Source of the DNA: Chrysochromulina parva
Taxonomy: Eukaryota > Haptophyta > Prymnesiales > Chrysochromulinaceae
Assembly (NCBI GenBank): GCA_002887195.1
Contig: PJAB01000403.1
Span: 1-27,611 of the forward strand
DNA: 27,611 nt
Direction of reading: 5' to 3'
In this document: piece after piece, positions 9,501-20,100 of the stretch
How the letters are laid out: each line of letters starts with the position of its first letter
How positions within the stretch are numbered: position 1 is the stretch's first letter
Notes under the pieces: model-generated
The model's database searches: none
Told to the model about the DNA's origin: nothing
What the model saw: only the letters and a program-made list of their open reading frames with translations
Program-made: the position numbers and the translations under genes

Positions 9501-12500
9501 ACGCCCACGTACGTCCACGGTGAGGACGCACATGCCACGCCACCGACCGCTCCCTCTTTGGCTGCCGCGCTCGCCGCCGCGCGCCTGGTCGACTCGAAGA
9601 GACATCGCATTGAGGGCTGCACGGTGCCACGCTCGGCCACAAAGTAAGCTTTAGAGTCTTCTAGCTTGTGCTCCTCCTTGGCGCCAAAGCAGACGAATCG
9701 CCGACCGCAAACAAAGAGGCCGTCGGCCAGAACGCGCTGCTGCGCGCTGCGTTCGTGCGTGTTCGCGTCCTTCCCTTCGGGCAGGGTCTCGAACTCCACG
9801 TTGATCCAAGCTTCCTCGCCCAGCAGCGCGTGCGCAAAGGTACGACCATCCTTGCGTGCCTCGAGCAGCTCGACGCGCCCGCCCGCCACGACGCGCGCGC
9901 GGTACCGGAGCGCATACCCATACGGCGCGTATGGGAGCACGAGGGGCGATGGCGGTGCGATCGTACGACGCACGAGAGCGGTGCGCTGGCGGTGGCGGGC
10001 CTGGCGGCGCTCCTCCTCGGCACCACCGCACGTACTGGGTGCCTCGTGCGCAGGCCTCGTGCCCAGCGCCTCCTGGGCCGACGCTGCCCTCGCCTCCGCG
10101 TCGTTTGCCACCGCGTCGAATGATGACCATTCCGAATGATGGCAGTTCCAATTCTGGCGGAGGGATGCTAGCGCGGCGACACTCGGCTCCCAGCCATCGC
10201 GCTGCCGGACGCGCTCCAACTCCCACGCCAGAGGCCATGGCAGGTCCCACGCCGGCAGCCGAGGAAGGTTCCCTGTCGCCGCCACGCTCGCCGCCGCCGC
10301 CGCCGCCGCCGCGCTTGCCACCCCATTCGCAGCCTCAGCCGCCGCTGCGGCTCTGTCACTCGCCGAGACACAGCCGGCAGAAAGCCCATCAGACGGCCCA
10401 GCAGACGCGCCGGAGTGCGCCGACGCCGCGAGTGGTGCGGCAGCGCGCATCGCGTGCGCCTGCACGGCCACGCGCGTCTCGTCAAGTGTGAGCTCGGCCT
10501 CGAACTCATCGTCCGAAAAGGTGGCAAAGAGGTTACGTTGCTCGCACCACATGAGCACCACCGCCGCCTGGCCTTGGACCGAACACCTCTGGCCGAGCAG
10601 CGTGTGGCCAGAGGTGCGCCACTCCTCGGCCCGTGAGGGGTCGCGCAGCACCCACATGCCGAAGCGGCCGTACCGCCGGCGTGTGAGGGGAACGTCAAAG
10701 GTTCCGTCTGCAAAGCTCACGCGCGTCTGGTAGCCATCGCGATCCAAGCAGCGCACCACGACACCCTCGTACCAGCCGTCGTGCGGCGCGGCGTAGTAGA
10801 CTGCCACTGGATCCCCCTTGCGAAGCGTTGCCCCGGGGGCGGGGCGGGGTAGGATGGCGCCACCGAACCCAATATGCTCGCGACGGGTCTCATCCTCCTC
10901 TTCACTCTCGTCGCCCTCGCTCTCGTCGTCGTCGTCTTTCGCCTCCGGCACTGCGCCGGCAGCGAGAGCGCACAGGCTGCGTAGGAGTCCCTGTGGAAGG
11001 CTGAGCTCCAACGGCAGCGGCGGCGGGGCGGCGGCACCGGGCGCCGAGGCGCACCGCTGCCCAGCCTCCGCCGCCACCGCCGTCGCCGCCGCCGCTGCCG
11101 CCACAGCCTCGTCGAGCTCACGCAGCTGCACTTTGCCGGCGGCGGTGAGCGAGAAACCATCGTACGGTCGGTGGGCCTCGCGCTCGCCCCCCTCCGTCGA
11201 GCGCTCAACAAAGGGCGTTCGCGCCGCGAGCACTTCAGAGAGCCACCCACGCAGCTGGGCGGTGGCACGAGCGAGGGAGCGAGGGCCCGAGGCCAGCAGT
11301 TTAGGCGAGACGCAGGCGCGCAGGTCTTGCAGCTTCGAACCGGTCGCCTCAAGCTTGTGCAAGATCGCGTGCCATGAGGCGGCACCGCCCATGGCCTCGT
11401 CATGCTGCGCCTCGCGCAGCGCGCTCAACAGCAAGTGCACCAGCGCCGAGCACTCGACGACTTCGTTCCCACCGCCGCCGCCGCCGCCGCTGCCGCTATC
11501 TTCGTCGGTGGCGGCCGCGCAGCAGTTGTCGCAGTGGTGGCAGCGGCGCTCGCCGCCGGCGCCGCTCCTTTTCCATTCCCAGCGCCGCTCGCGCCCATCG
11601 GCGCCAACCCACGGCGACGCCTCGCCAAAGCTCTCGAGGAGGAAGGACCAACGGCAGCCGCTCGTGAAGAGAAATGCGCGCATGCATTCGGCGGGCGGGT
11701 GCGCGACGGAGGCGCGCAAGGCGGCGGCGGCGGCGGCGGCGCGGCCGCGATCGAGCGCCGTCACGTCGCCCGAGGAGGCGAGGAGGGTGCATCGCGCGGG
11801 CACGCCGCCGCGCCCGCCGCGCCCAATCTCTTGGACGTAGCCATCGAGGAAGTTGTGCGGCACGCCTATGTGGATGACCTGCCGGATGCCGCGCTTGTTG
11901 ATGCCCAACCCAAAGGCGCAGGTGGCGACCACCACGTGCACCTTGCCCGCGAGGAAGTCGGAAAGCACACGCGAGCGCTCTGAATCCGACTGCTTCACGG
12001 AGTGCGAGCGCCCTGGGCCGTGGTACGTCTCGACCACGAGGCTCGAGTCGTCAAGCTTGCGGCGGAGCGCGGCGAGCAGCAACTCCGCATCCTTGGGACG
12101 CGTGACGTAGACGAGCGCCGGAGTGCCGTGAGCTTGCACGAGCTCGATCACACGCCGACGCATCTTATCTGTCGAGCTCGGCTTGAGCTCCCGCGCGAGG
12201 TACAGGTTGGGCCGATAGATCGACTCGAGCGCTAACAGCGGCGCGTGCAGCTGGAGCACGTCGACAATGTCGCGGCGCACGTGCGACGTGGCGGTGGCGG
12301 TGAGCGCAAGGAAGGGAACACCCGGCACGCATTGCCGCAGCTGCCCGAGCTCACGGAACTCTCTCCGGAAGGAGTCGTCTGACTCGGAGATGCAATGGGC
12401 CTCATCCACGGCTACGAGCTTCAGCTTCAGATTCGCGTGCCAGCTCTTCATCAACTGGAGGAATCGCGGTGACATCGCGCGCTGTGGCGAGATGAAGACA

Positions 12501-15500
12501 AGGTTGAAGTCGCCGCGGGCGGCGGCGCTCTCGTTGCGCGCGTCGGCTGAGTGCAGCTGCGTCGCCCAGGGCGCAGTGCCACTCGCCGCCGCCCTCGCGT
12601 TCAGCTCGGCCACCTGGTTGTCCATGAGCGAGATGTTGGGCTCGATGACGACGGTAATCGAGCCCGTGTGGAGGGCAGGCAATTGGTAGCAGAGCGACTT
12701 GCCTCGATCCGTTGGCCACACGACCAGCGCATCGCGGCCCGCAAGCACGGCCTCTACCACGTGGCGCTGGCCCTCTCGGAAACTTGAGAGCCCAAGTCGG
12801 CGCAGAGTCGATTCGTATGGCCGCGCCGCCGACGCCTCGAACGAGTCTTCCGCCGCCGCCGACCCCCTCGCCATCGAGGCCACCACCGCAGCCGGCGACA
12901 GCGCCGGTCGCTTTGCGTGCACGCCCGAGCCCCTCATGCTCTCATCGGTCGCCGACGGCCGTGCTAAAAGCGGGCGCACGGCGTCCTCGCACGGCGGTGA
13001 CCACTCGGCCGCCGCCTCGCAGCCGTCCTCGCCGTCCACGCCTGCCATGGCTACCGCGCTCGAGAATGCTGTGCTATCCGAGCCACCAGCAGTGGTGTTC
13101 CCATGAGCGACGCCCCCTCCCCGCTTTTCGTGTGAGGCATCGGCGCAGTTGGGTTTCGTCATCAAGATGGGCAGCGAAGGGGCCGCCGACGTCGGCGGCA
13201 CAGCGGCGGCGGCGGCACCAGCACGATGCTCTCCGCCCGATACAACGCCATGCCATCGGCCCGACACAGCGACACGCCCGCCCCCTGATAGCCCGAGGAA
13301 CGTCTCGAGCTTTCGTAACGAGTCGAGCGCCACCGCATTCGGTGAGATCATATACGCGTCGCCACTCACGCCGTGAGCGCTCTTCCGAACGCGCGGCTTC
13401 CAGCGCACCATCCACCCTTCGGCGCCAGGCACTGGCACGTCCCCCGACTTGCCGAGCTGCCTCGCACAGCGCATTGCCGTCTCGAGGGCTCGGAACAACG
13501 CCATCTGCTGCTCGCGTTCTTCCGGCGTCATCATGACTCCTGAGCTCGCCGCCGCCGCGCCGCCACCCGCGCCCTTCTGCAGGGCACGTCGGCTTTCAGC
13601 ACGCGGCGCGCGCTCGTCTGCGCCGGCCAAGGCGCCGGCACCTCCAGCGGCAATCGCCCCCTCCTGTATCTCCGCCTGCATCTCCTCCTGCATCTCCACC
13701 TGCATCTCCTCCTCGCCCGCCTCGCCCTCCCGCTCCTCTGCGTCCGAGTCTTCGTTCTCGCCATCATCCGCCGCCCAGCCATGAGTGTTGAAGCGAAGCC
13801 GCGCCATCGCGCAGCGCGCCTCGCACTCGTCCACCTCATCAACATCACCATCGGCCTCTAAAATCCAGAAACAGTCTTCCTCCGCCTCCTCCACCTCGCC
13901 CTCCTCCTCGGGCTCGCCGCCGCCACCGCTTCCACCGCCGCCACCGCCGCCACCGCCACTGCCGCGTGCTCGTGCCGCCGGGATCCAAACCGCCACCACC
14001 CCGAGCACCTCGCGCCCGTCATATCGGCGCAGGGTGAGTTGCCCTAGGTGCTCGTGGCCGGTGATTCGGAACCACTCCTCTGGCCGTTGGACGTCATCAT
14101 GCACCAGATTTTGAGCTTGGAGCCTCGTGAAGGCGTCGACGACGTCAGCTGCTCCTCGGAGTACATCGGCGATCCGGCGCACACGCACGCGCTCCCGCTG
14201 CATACGGACGCGCAGCGCCCCGTCAGCTAGCACCAATGTCGGACGAGCGACAGGCGTCCTAACGGGCGCGGTTGTGCGCTTGGTGCGCCTTGGGGAAGGT
14301 TCATCGAGGCCGCTGCCGCCGCCGCCGCCGGGCCCGTGATGGGCGCCGTGCGCACTCGCGGCGATCCTCTTGCGAGGAGGTGCGAGCGGGACGGCTGGGT
14401 CGAGCGCCATATCGAGCGGCCCGGCCCGGTCGAGCGCGCTGCGCAGAGCCGAGTAGTCGAGCATACGCTCATCGAGCACGAGCCGGCGCAGCTCCTGCAG
14501 CCGGCGCACGCACAGCGCGTATCGAAAGTGGCTTGTGCCTCCCCGAACCCCAACGCGGTGCTCCTGGGGCAGTCGGCCTTGGCGCATGTGACGGAGCAGT
14601 AGGCAATAACGAGCGTAGCGATTGGGCCGAGCTGCGGGATGAGCAAGGTCGAGGAGTGTGGCGAGGTCTATGGCTCTGCAAGAGGTGATCGGCCCTCCAG
14701 TGATCCGTTGCTGCAGCAGCGGGACGCAGCGTGCCAGCTCTCGCAAACTGCTTGCCGTCGCGCCTTCCGTGCCCACTTCGAGACGGTCGACCACGGAGCT
14801 GCTTGAGGAGGCGCCTGATGCACTTGATGCGTGGCTCACAACCACCACCGACGCCTGTGGGCTCACCACTGCGCGCCTCTTACCTGCTGAGACACTACCC
14901 GGTGCCTCATCCGCTGAAACAACGGTGGCTTCGTTAGTGGCGTCGGCCGGCGGCAAGCGACGCTTAGCCCCTCGACCACAGGAGCGCAGATCGGCCCGAA
15001 TGCTCGCCGCCTTGTGCGCGAGCGCCAACGCCTCAAGGTCTCCGAAGAAGCACGGCGGCGAGCTCGCGCCGCGCTCCCACTCCACAACAAAGCAAAGGTC
15101 TGGTGGAAGCTCCTCGGGAACGTCGATGCGCACAAGGCCGACGGCCACGAGCCGGCGCCAGAAAGTGGCGGCCGTCCGCCCCCAGAAGGTGCGCGCACCA
15201 CTCGGGTTCGTGATGAATCGACCCGTTGGCATCCCACTCTCCTCGTCCTCGAAGTCGCCCCACAAGATGAGCTGCGTCCCGACGTCGTCGGGTAAATCAC
15301 CGATGATGATCCCGAGTTGGTAGTCTGCCGGGTACGGTGTGGGCGACTTGGAAAATGGCGCGCCGAATAGCAACGTGCCGGCTGGTAGCTGTGGAAGTTG
15401 CTGCCCGTCGGCGCCTTGCGTCACAATTCCCGAGGACGATCGGACGCCGTACGTACTCCAGTTTGCCTCAATGAAGCGTTTGCGGGCTGACGGTTCACTC

Positions 15501-15592
15501 AAATCTCGTGCGTTAGGTAAGCGTGACGTCGCATGCCTGGCGCACACTCCCACCTCGCCTCGACGTGGCGCGCCTCTCATTTCGCCTGACAT
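6545..15592 (-). CDS. RecQ helicase - RNA-dependent RNA polymerase fusion protein with Tudor-like segments
   Basis: CDS is complement join(15592..7371, 7265..6545), 2980 residues. Order: unknown N-terminus (1-500); Tudor-like (505-600, GHEHLGQLTLRRYDG and EADGDVDEVDECE) split by Gly/Glu-rich sequence; MBD-like (720-770, GWMVRWKPR, DAYMISP); RecQ-type helicase (920-1370: FREGQ, PTDRGKS 960-966, VDEAHCIS, ALTATAT, VVATCAFGLGI, QEIGRGGRGG, then the Zn-type CHHCDNCC); acidic linker; Tudor-like (1585-1650, GDPVAVYY, GWYEGVVV); RDR-type RdRP (about 1960-2980) with LNKRLRLPFSGTQ, NDGCGLIS, GDYDGDEYY (D2513, D2515, D2517) and a head domain IYEVVYSEAQ...SFAWH-like. RDR enzymes make dsRNA for RNA silencing, and RecQ proteins unwind DNA. 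Both being in one 8.2-kb open exon indicates one polypeptide. The first in-frame ATG is at 15592; a stop lies at 15667-15665. Low-complexity Gly/Ala inserts are frequent. Confidence 0.9.
7266..7370 (-). other. Intron of the RecQ-RdRP gene, with exon-mimicking 5' end
   Basis: 105-nt GT-AG intron, phase 2, interrupting the codon TG|G (W2741). The first 28 intron bases (GTGCTCTCCTGAGCGCCAG...) match the first 28 bases of exon 2 (GTACTCTGCCGAGAGCCAG...) at 24 positions. Then come CTGATGGCCT-type repeats in sense orientation and the ending CTTCATCAG. Reading through gives a stop a few codons later. Splicing continues into the RDR head domain (YSAESQSALAML onward), which supports the junction. Confidence 0.88.
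7690..7972 (-). repeat. Gly-rich low-complexity insert and 33-nt tandem duplication inside the RdRP
   Basis: Just after the catalytic DYDGD segment, the coding sequence has two copies of a 28-base block (7944-7971 and 7911-7938, period 33) encoding LGTTPNSAA twice. These are followed by about 70 residues of Gly/Ser/Thr repeats. The reading frame is kept throughout, so this appears to be a tolerated disordered loop, not damage. Confidence 0.85.
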
Positions 15593-15875
15593 CCCGGCCT
15601 TCGTGAGGGACGTAATGAAGGGAGTCGCAGGGACACCTTCACAAAGCGATAAATGCAAGGCAAGTCATGTATAAATTGGGAAAGGCGGTCGCGCGCATCC
15701 GCCTCCTTTGGGGCACCCTACGGCGCGTAAAGATGTCGGGAGAGCGCGCGCCCGCGCGGTTGTGAGTGAACTTACCAGCCAAACTTGATAAATACGCCTG
15801 GGGTGCTGTAATGGCAAGAAACCCGCTGGATGCCCCGAGGTTGGGTACATGTAACCACATCGATCTTCGGTTGTC
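15593..15875. promoter_or_regulatory. Divergent promoter region, RecQ-RdRP / methyltransferase
   Basis: 283 bases between divergent ATGs, so both genes are presumably driven from here. TATAAAT at 15670-15676 reads in the plus orientation, about 200 bases before the methyltransferase ATG, and is the only TATA-like element seen. Whether it is used is unknown. The region 15866-15950 is relatively AT-rich. Confidence 0.35.
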
Positions 15876-17006
15876 ATGTGTTTTTCGTCAGTTGTGAGCT
15901 TTTTTCCTCGTGTTGAATTCACACCATTTTTTCTCACTCCATGTTTCCGAGGCCACGAGCAGTTTGGATTTTTTATGCTGCCCCTGCCACTCCCTCCCGC
16001 CACCGCCGAGTGCTCGCTCATCGCCGAGCACAGCGTGAACGAACTCTCGGCACGTAGTTTGTGCAAGCTCGGCGTCAACTATGGCTGCTATGCGAATGGC
16101 GAGCGCAAGATGTGGGTGAGCTCGCCGTGCCACGGCCGCTTCCGCTGCGCGGGCGTCGACGTTCGCTGTGGAATGGTGAGGATGGTTGAGAAGTTCGGCC
16201 GGCGGCACAATTGCACATGCTACGAGTACGAGGTGGTCCTTGAGGCACGCGCTGACGGTTCCTCTTCGTCAGCCATCGGAGCCATTCCGGCGGAGCTCGC
16301 AGAGACGCGCCTCGTCAACTCGGCCAGCATCAAGGGTGTACGCTTCGTGCCGAAAACGACAGACGAAGTGCTGCACGCGACGTTCGCGATGTGGAATCTG
16401 CTCGATCGAATGATGCTCGAACACTCCAACCATAACTATCAGCGCGGCTATCTGCGCGAGGTCCAGCTGCGGCGCATGGTCCAGCTCGCACAGGTGCCGG
16501 CCATGGGAACTTACTGCGAGGTGGGTATGAACGGCGGCCACTCGGCAGTTGCGATGCTGCACGCGAACCCGTCGCTGCGTGTGCACACGTTCGACATCAT
16601 GTACTGGAACTACTCGTGGCCCATCGCCCATCTTCTCCGCACCCTCTTCGGCGGACGCTTCACACTCCACTCGGGTGACAGTCGCGAGACGGTCCCAGCG
16701 TGGGCGGCACGCCATCATGGGCTGTGCAATCTCGTCCTTGTGGACGGCGACCACACCCCCTTGGGGGCGGAGCTTGACCTGCGCAATCTGCGCGCCGCTG
16801 CCGCGCCCAATGCGACCGTGGTGGTCGACGACACCGCGGTGGGTCCTGGGGAGGCGCTGTCCCGGCTCTCGGCGACGGGGGTGATGCGCGTGCGTGAACG
16901 GTTCGGACCGTACGACGCGCCGACGGGGCTCAACATGTGCATGCCGACCGTCACCCGCGGCACCATGTGCTTGCCGTGGGGCTTCAGCGTCGCCGAATAC
17001 TTGTAG
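15876..17006 (+). CDS. Class I SAM-dependent methyltransferase (Methyltransf_24-like)
   Basis: 376 residues, single exon. The C-terminal half shows a class I methyltransferase core: motif I YCEVGMNGGHSAVAML (213-228), VHTFDIM (236-242), LHSGDSRETV (264-273), LVLVDGDHT (286-294) and the post-II ATVVVDDT (313-320). VDGDH followed by VVDDT is the pattern of TylF/Methyltransf_24-type enzymes, which often use a bound metal. The N-terminal ~115 residues are Cys-rich (C46, C63, C71, C85, C91, C98, C113, C115) with a hydrophobic start, compatible with a secreted or Golgi-lumen protein, although this is not certain. M34 (15975) is an alternative start. The substrate is unknown. The Furry gene follows on the same strand after 104 bases. 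Confidence 0.8.
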   Translation: MCFSSVVSFFPRVEFTPFFLTPCFRGHEQFGFFMLPLPLPPATAECSLIAEHSVNELSARSLCKLGVNYGCYANGERKMWVSSPCHGRFRCAGVDVRCGMVRMVEKFGRRHNCTCYEYEVVLEARADGSSSSAIGAIPAELAETRLVNSASIKGVRFVPKTTDEVLHATFAMWNLLDRMMLEHSNHNYQRGYLREVQLRRMVQLAQVPAMGTYCEVGMNGGHSAVAMLHANPSLRVHTFDIMYWNYSWPIAHLLRTLFGGRFTLHSGDSRETVPAWAARHHGLCNLVLVDGDHTPLGAELDLRNLRAAAAPNATVVVDDTAVGPGEALSRLSATGVMRVRERFGPYDAPTGLNMCMPTVTRGTMCLPWGFSVAEYL

Positions 17007-17110
17007 TGAAACTAGGTTCCCAATTTGGTAACTCCGGTCTTTTGAGAACCCTCCTCAGTGGCTGCTTTGGTGCGTTCTTCACGCGACCTCTCGTGCGGCT
17101 GGCGTGGGGG

Positions 17111-20100
17111 ATGTACTTCAAACAGGACGGCCGGCAGCAGCTACAGGCGCACAGCACTAGCACGGCGCCAATCGCCTCTTCAATCGTCATCAAGACGCTC
17201 TCCGACATTCAGAAGCAGCTCGCGCACGCGATCGACAAGCACGTGAGCGAGCACCCGGCGCCGGGTCCAAAAGACAGGGCGCCGGCGGAGCTCATCCAGG
17301 CGTGGGAGCAATTCCCGCGCTCGAGCGATTGGTACGTCAAGCAGGTCACGCGCCTCGCCAACATCGCCGCCAGCGTGCACGCTGAGCAGGCCGTGACCGA
17401 GCTCGTTCTGCAGTGGCTGCCGCCGGCGTTTGGCTCGGCGCAGCCGGGCCAGGCGTTCCTGCGCTCACAGTTTGGCTTCGAGCGGTTCACCAAGCAGCTG
17501 CGCTGCCTGAGCCTCGCCCAGACGATCGGCGGCTCTGAGCGGAAGGAGATCCCTTGGGAGGTCGCTGCTCGCACGGCGGAGGAGGCGCGCAACATGGAGA
17601 CGGTGCAGATGGTGGTGTGCGTGGCGGTGTGCGACCTGCTCGTGGCGGTGCTGCAGCCGCGCGAGGGGCGCTCATCGCCCATCGACCCCGACATCGGGAA
17701 CGTCTGCGTCCAGCTCGCCTTCGCGCAGTTCTACCCGCAGTCCGAGCGTGCGAACACGTCGCGCCAGCTGCTTCACCCCGATCTCGCGACCTCGCTCTCA
17801 CAGCGCACGGTGGCCTCTTGGTCCTCTGTGCTCGGCCATCTGGCGCGATCTCGGTTCGACCAGATCGTCCGCGAGTTTGCCCAGCGGATCCACCATGCCA
17901 AGAGCACCGATGAGGTCCTCATCCTGCTCGTCGGGATCCAGAGCGTCACGATTCCCCACATCTCCGCGCCCGCATGCGCGCCGCTTCTCGATCAGTTTCG
18001 TCAGATCGTGACCTCGGACAAGAAGTTGTACAAGATCGACACGACGAGGCTGTGCCTTGCGTACAATCTTGAGCAACTCGTGCGCCAGATCGACTGCGGC
18101 CAGATCGAGGGAGATATGAGGGTCATGGACTCCCTCTACACGAGCCTCCACGCCATGTTCAACACGCTGCAAGAGTGGGGAGAGAAGCCCGAGATCCAGA
18201 TGACGATCTCTCAGCTGCTCGCGCTGATCGTGTGCCACTCGCCGCCAGCCTTTTGGCAGTCTCACATGGACGTGTCCAAAGAAGGCAAGAAGCACTCGAA
18301 CCAGCTCCTCGGCGGCAAGAAGGTGGGCCTTCTCCGCAGGCTGCTCACAGAGCAAGCGTACGACGACAAGTCCTCCCGCGCGGCGCTCTGTGGGGTGCTC
18401 CGGCTACTGACCGGAGGTTTTCCGCTCCCAACGTCCATCTTAGGCCAGCCGAGCGACGCCGAGTGGTGGCGCATGGCGCGCGATGCCAACCCCGAGAAGG
18501 TGAGCGACGACTCGTTGATGAACCATACGATGCGCACCTTTGCCGTCGGCGTGGCGGCGGGCGCGGACGCGGCCAAGGAGATCCCAATCAGGCAGTCGAA
18601 GGAGATGATGGAGCGGCTGCGCTTTGTCGTCGAGAAGCTCTTTGCCCGCAAGGCGGCCGGGCGCACGGTCCGGCTGCCCCGGCTGCTCGAGTGCGGCGAC
18701 GTGCTGGTGTACCTGATCGGGCAGGTCGCGGCACACGACCTCACTGTGGGGATGGAGGCGATCGAGGCGCTGCTGGGTGACCCGAAGGACATCGAGTACA
18801 ATCTGATTGGGGTGTGCGCGCTCGGGCGCGTGCTCAAGGCTGCGAATCTCAAGGCTGCCCTGGCCGAGCAGAGAGCGTACTTTGCAGACCGGATCCAGAT
18901 GATCGTCGAGCGCTGTGACTGTGCTGTGGGATCTCGGGTGATGGGCCTCGCCAACACAGCCCTCGGGATCGCACCCCTCGTTCAGGATGACTCTGTGCAG
19001 GTGCTGCTCACGGACGTGAGCCGTCGCAAGGATCGCGAGCTTGCGGTTCGGATCGCCATGTACCGCGAGGCGATCGGGTGCATCCCGATGACACTTCCAC
19101 CCGCATGCCTGATGACGCATCAGTTTGTCGGAGAGCTGATCCTGCATGCGGATGGTGAGCTCGCCAATCAGGCGTCGCGTGTCGTACAGCAGCTCACTCT
19201 GCACGAGCCGTCCACGCGCAAGGACATGCTTGCATGCTTCGCCAATCTGCTCACGAACCAGCTGACGAGTCCGGGAGGCAGTAGCCACGAGTTGCGTGGC
19301 GAGCAGCATGCAACCGCTCTCGACGCGATGGAGCAACGGCTGTACTCGGTCACGCTCCATGTGACACATCTGCTGAGTACGTGGGCGGCGGCGCTGCGGA
19401 ATGAGCGGGCGGAGGTGGAGCCGTTACAGATGGAGATCGCGGGATCGCAGGTGATGCATGCTCTGAGCTTTGCTGATGACCTCTGATTCGGATGGCCTCT
19501 CTGATCGCCCCTCCCTGATTTTGTCGCAGGTGGTGCGTCTCGAGCCGGAGATGATCGAGATTGACGCGGCCGGCCTCGTCCTCCTCGCCCATCCCTCGTC
19601 CGACCTGCGCACGGCCGCTCTGAAGCTCATTCATGCCACTCGGGCCCTCTTCTTTGCGCGCAAGCACGCGTACGATCGCGCCGTCTCAGATCGGATCGCC
19701 GTGCTCCACTCCTCACAAGGGCTGCAGCCGAGCGTCATGGCGAGCGCAGCTCCGCGGGAGATCTCCGAGCTCAGGGCGCGGGAGATCTCCGAGCTCAGGG
19801 CGCGCCTTGTGCGCGCCGAGCAGGTGCGTTGATTGCCATCGATTACGATCCATTACCATTGCTGGCCTCTCTAAGCGCCCTACGAGCGCCGATCTTGCAG
19901 GTCGAGCTCTTCGCAGCCGATGTGATCGAGTCGGCATCTCCCGCGATCTCCCGTAAGGCCATCAAGCGCGAGCTCCTCGAGGCTAAGGGAGGCGTCGCCT
20001 CCGAGCTCCCCTCCGAGGCCCAGCTCGAGAAGATGCAGGTGAGTGCCATTGATTGCCTCAGAGCTCCCTCCGAGGCTCCCTCCTCCCTACCCCCCTCTTC

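Noticed and set aside
7690..9600. Viral RNA polymerase insertion
   Set aside because: The DYDGD motif and flanking order match cellular RDR/QDE-1 enzymes, not viral right-hand polymerases with GDD.
10818..11840. Plus-strand open frame of 340 codons inside the RecQ-RdRP gene
   Set aside because: Low-complexity Ser/Arg/Ala peptide, antisense to conserved helicase coding sequence.
15593..15658. 22-codon N-terminal extension of the RecQ-RdRP protein starting at TTG
   Set aside because: TTG is not a likely eukaryotic nuclear start. The first in-frame ATG is at 15592-15590, with another four codons later.
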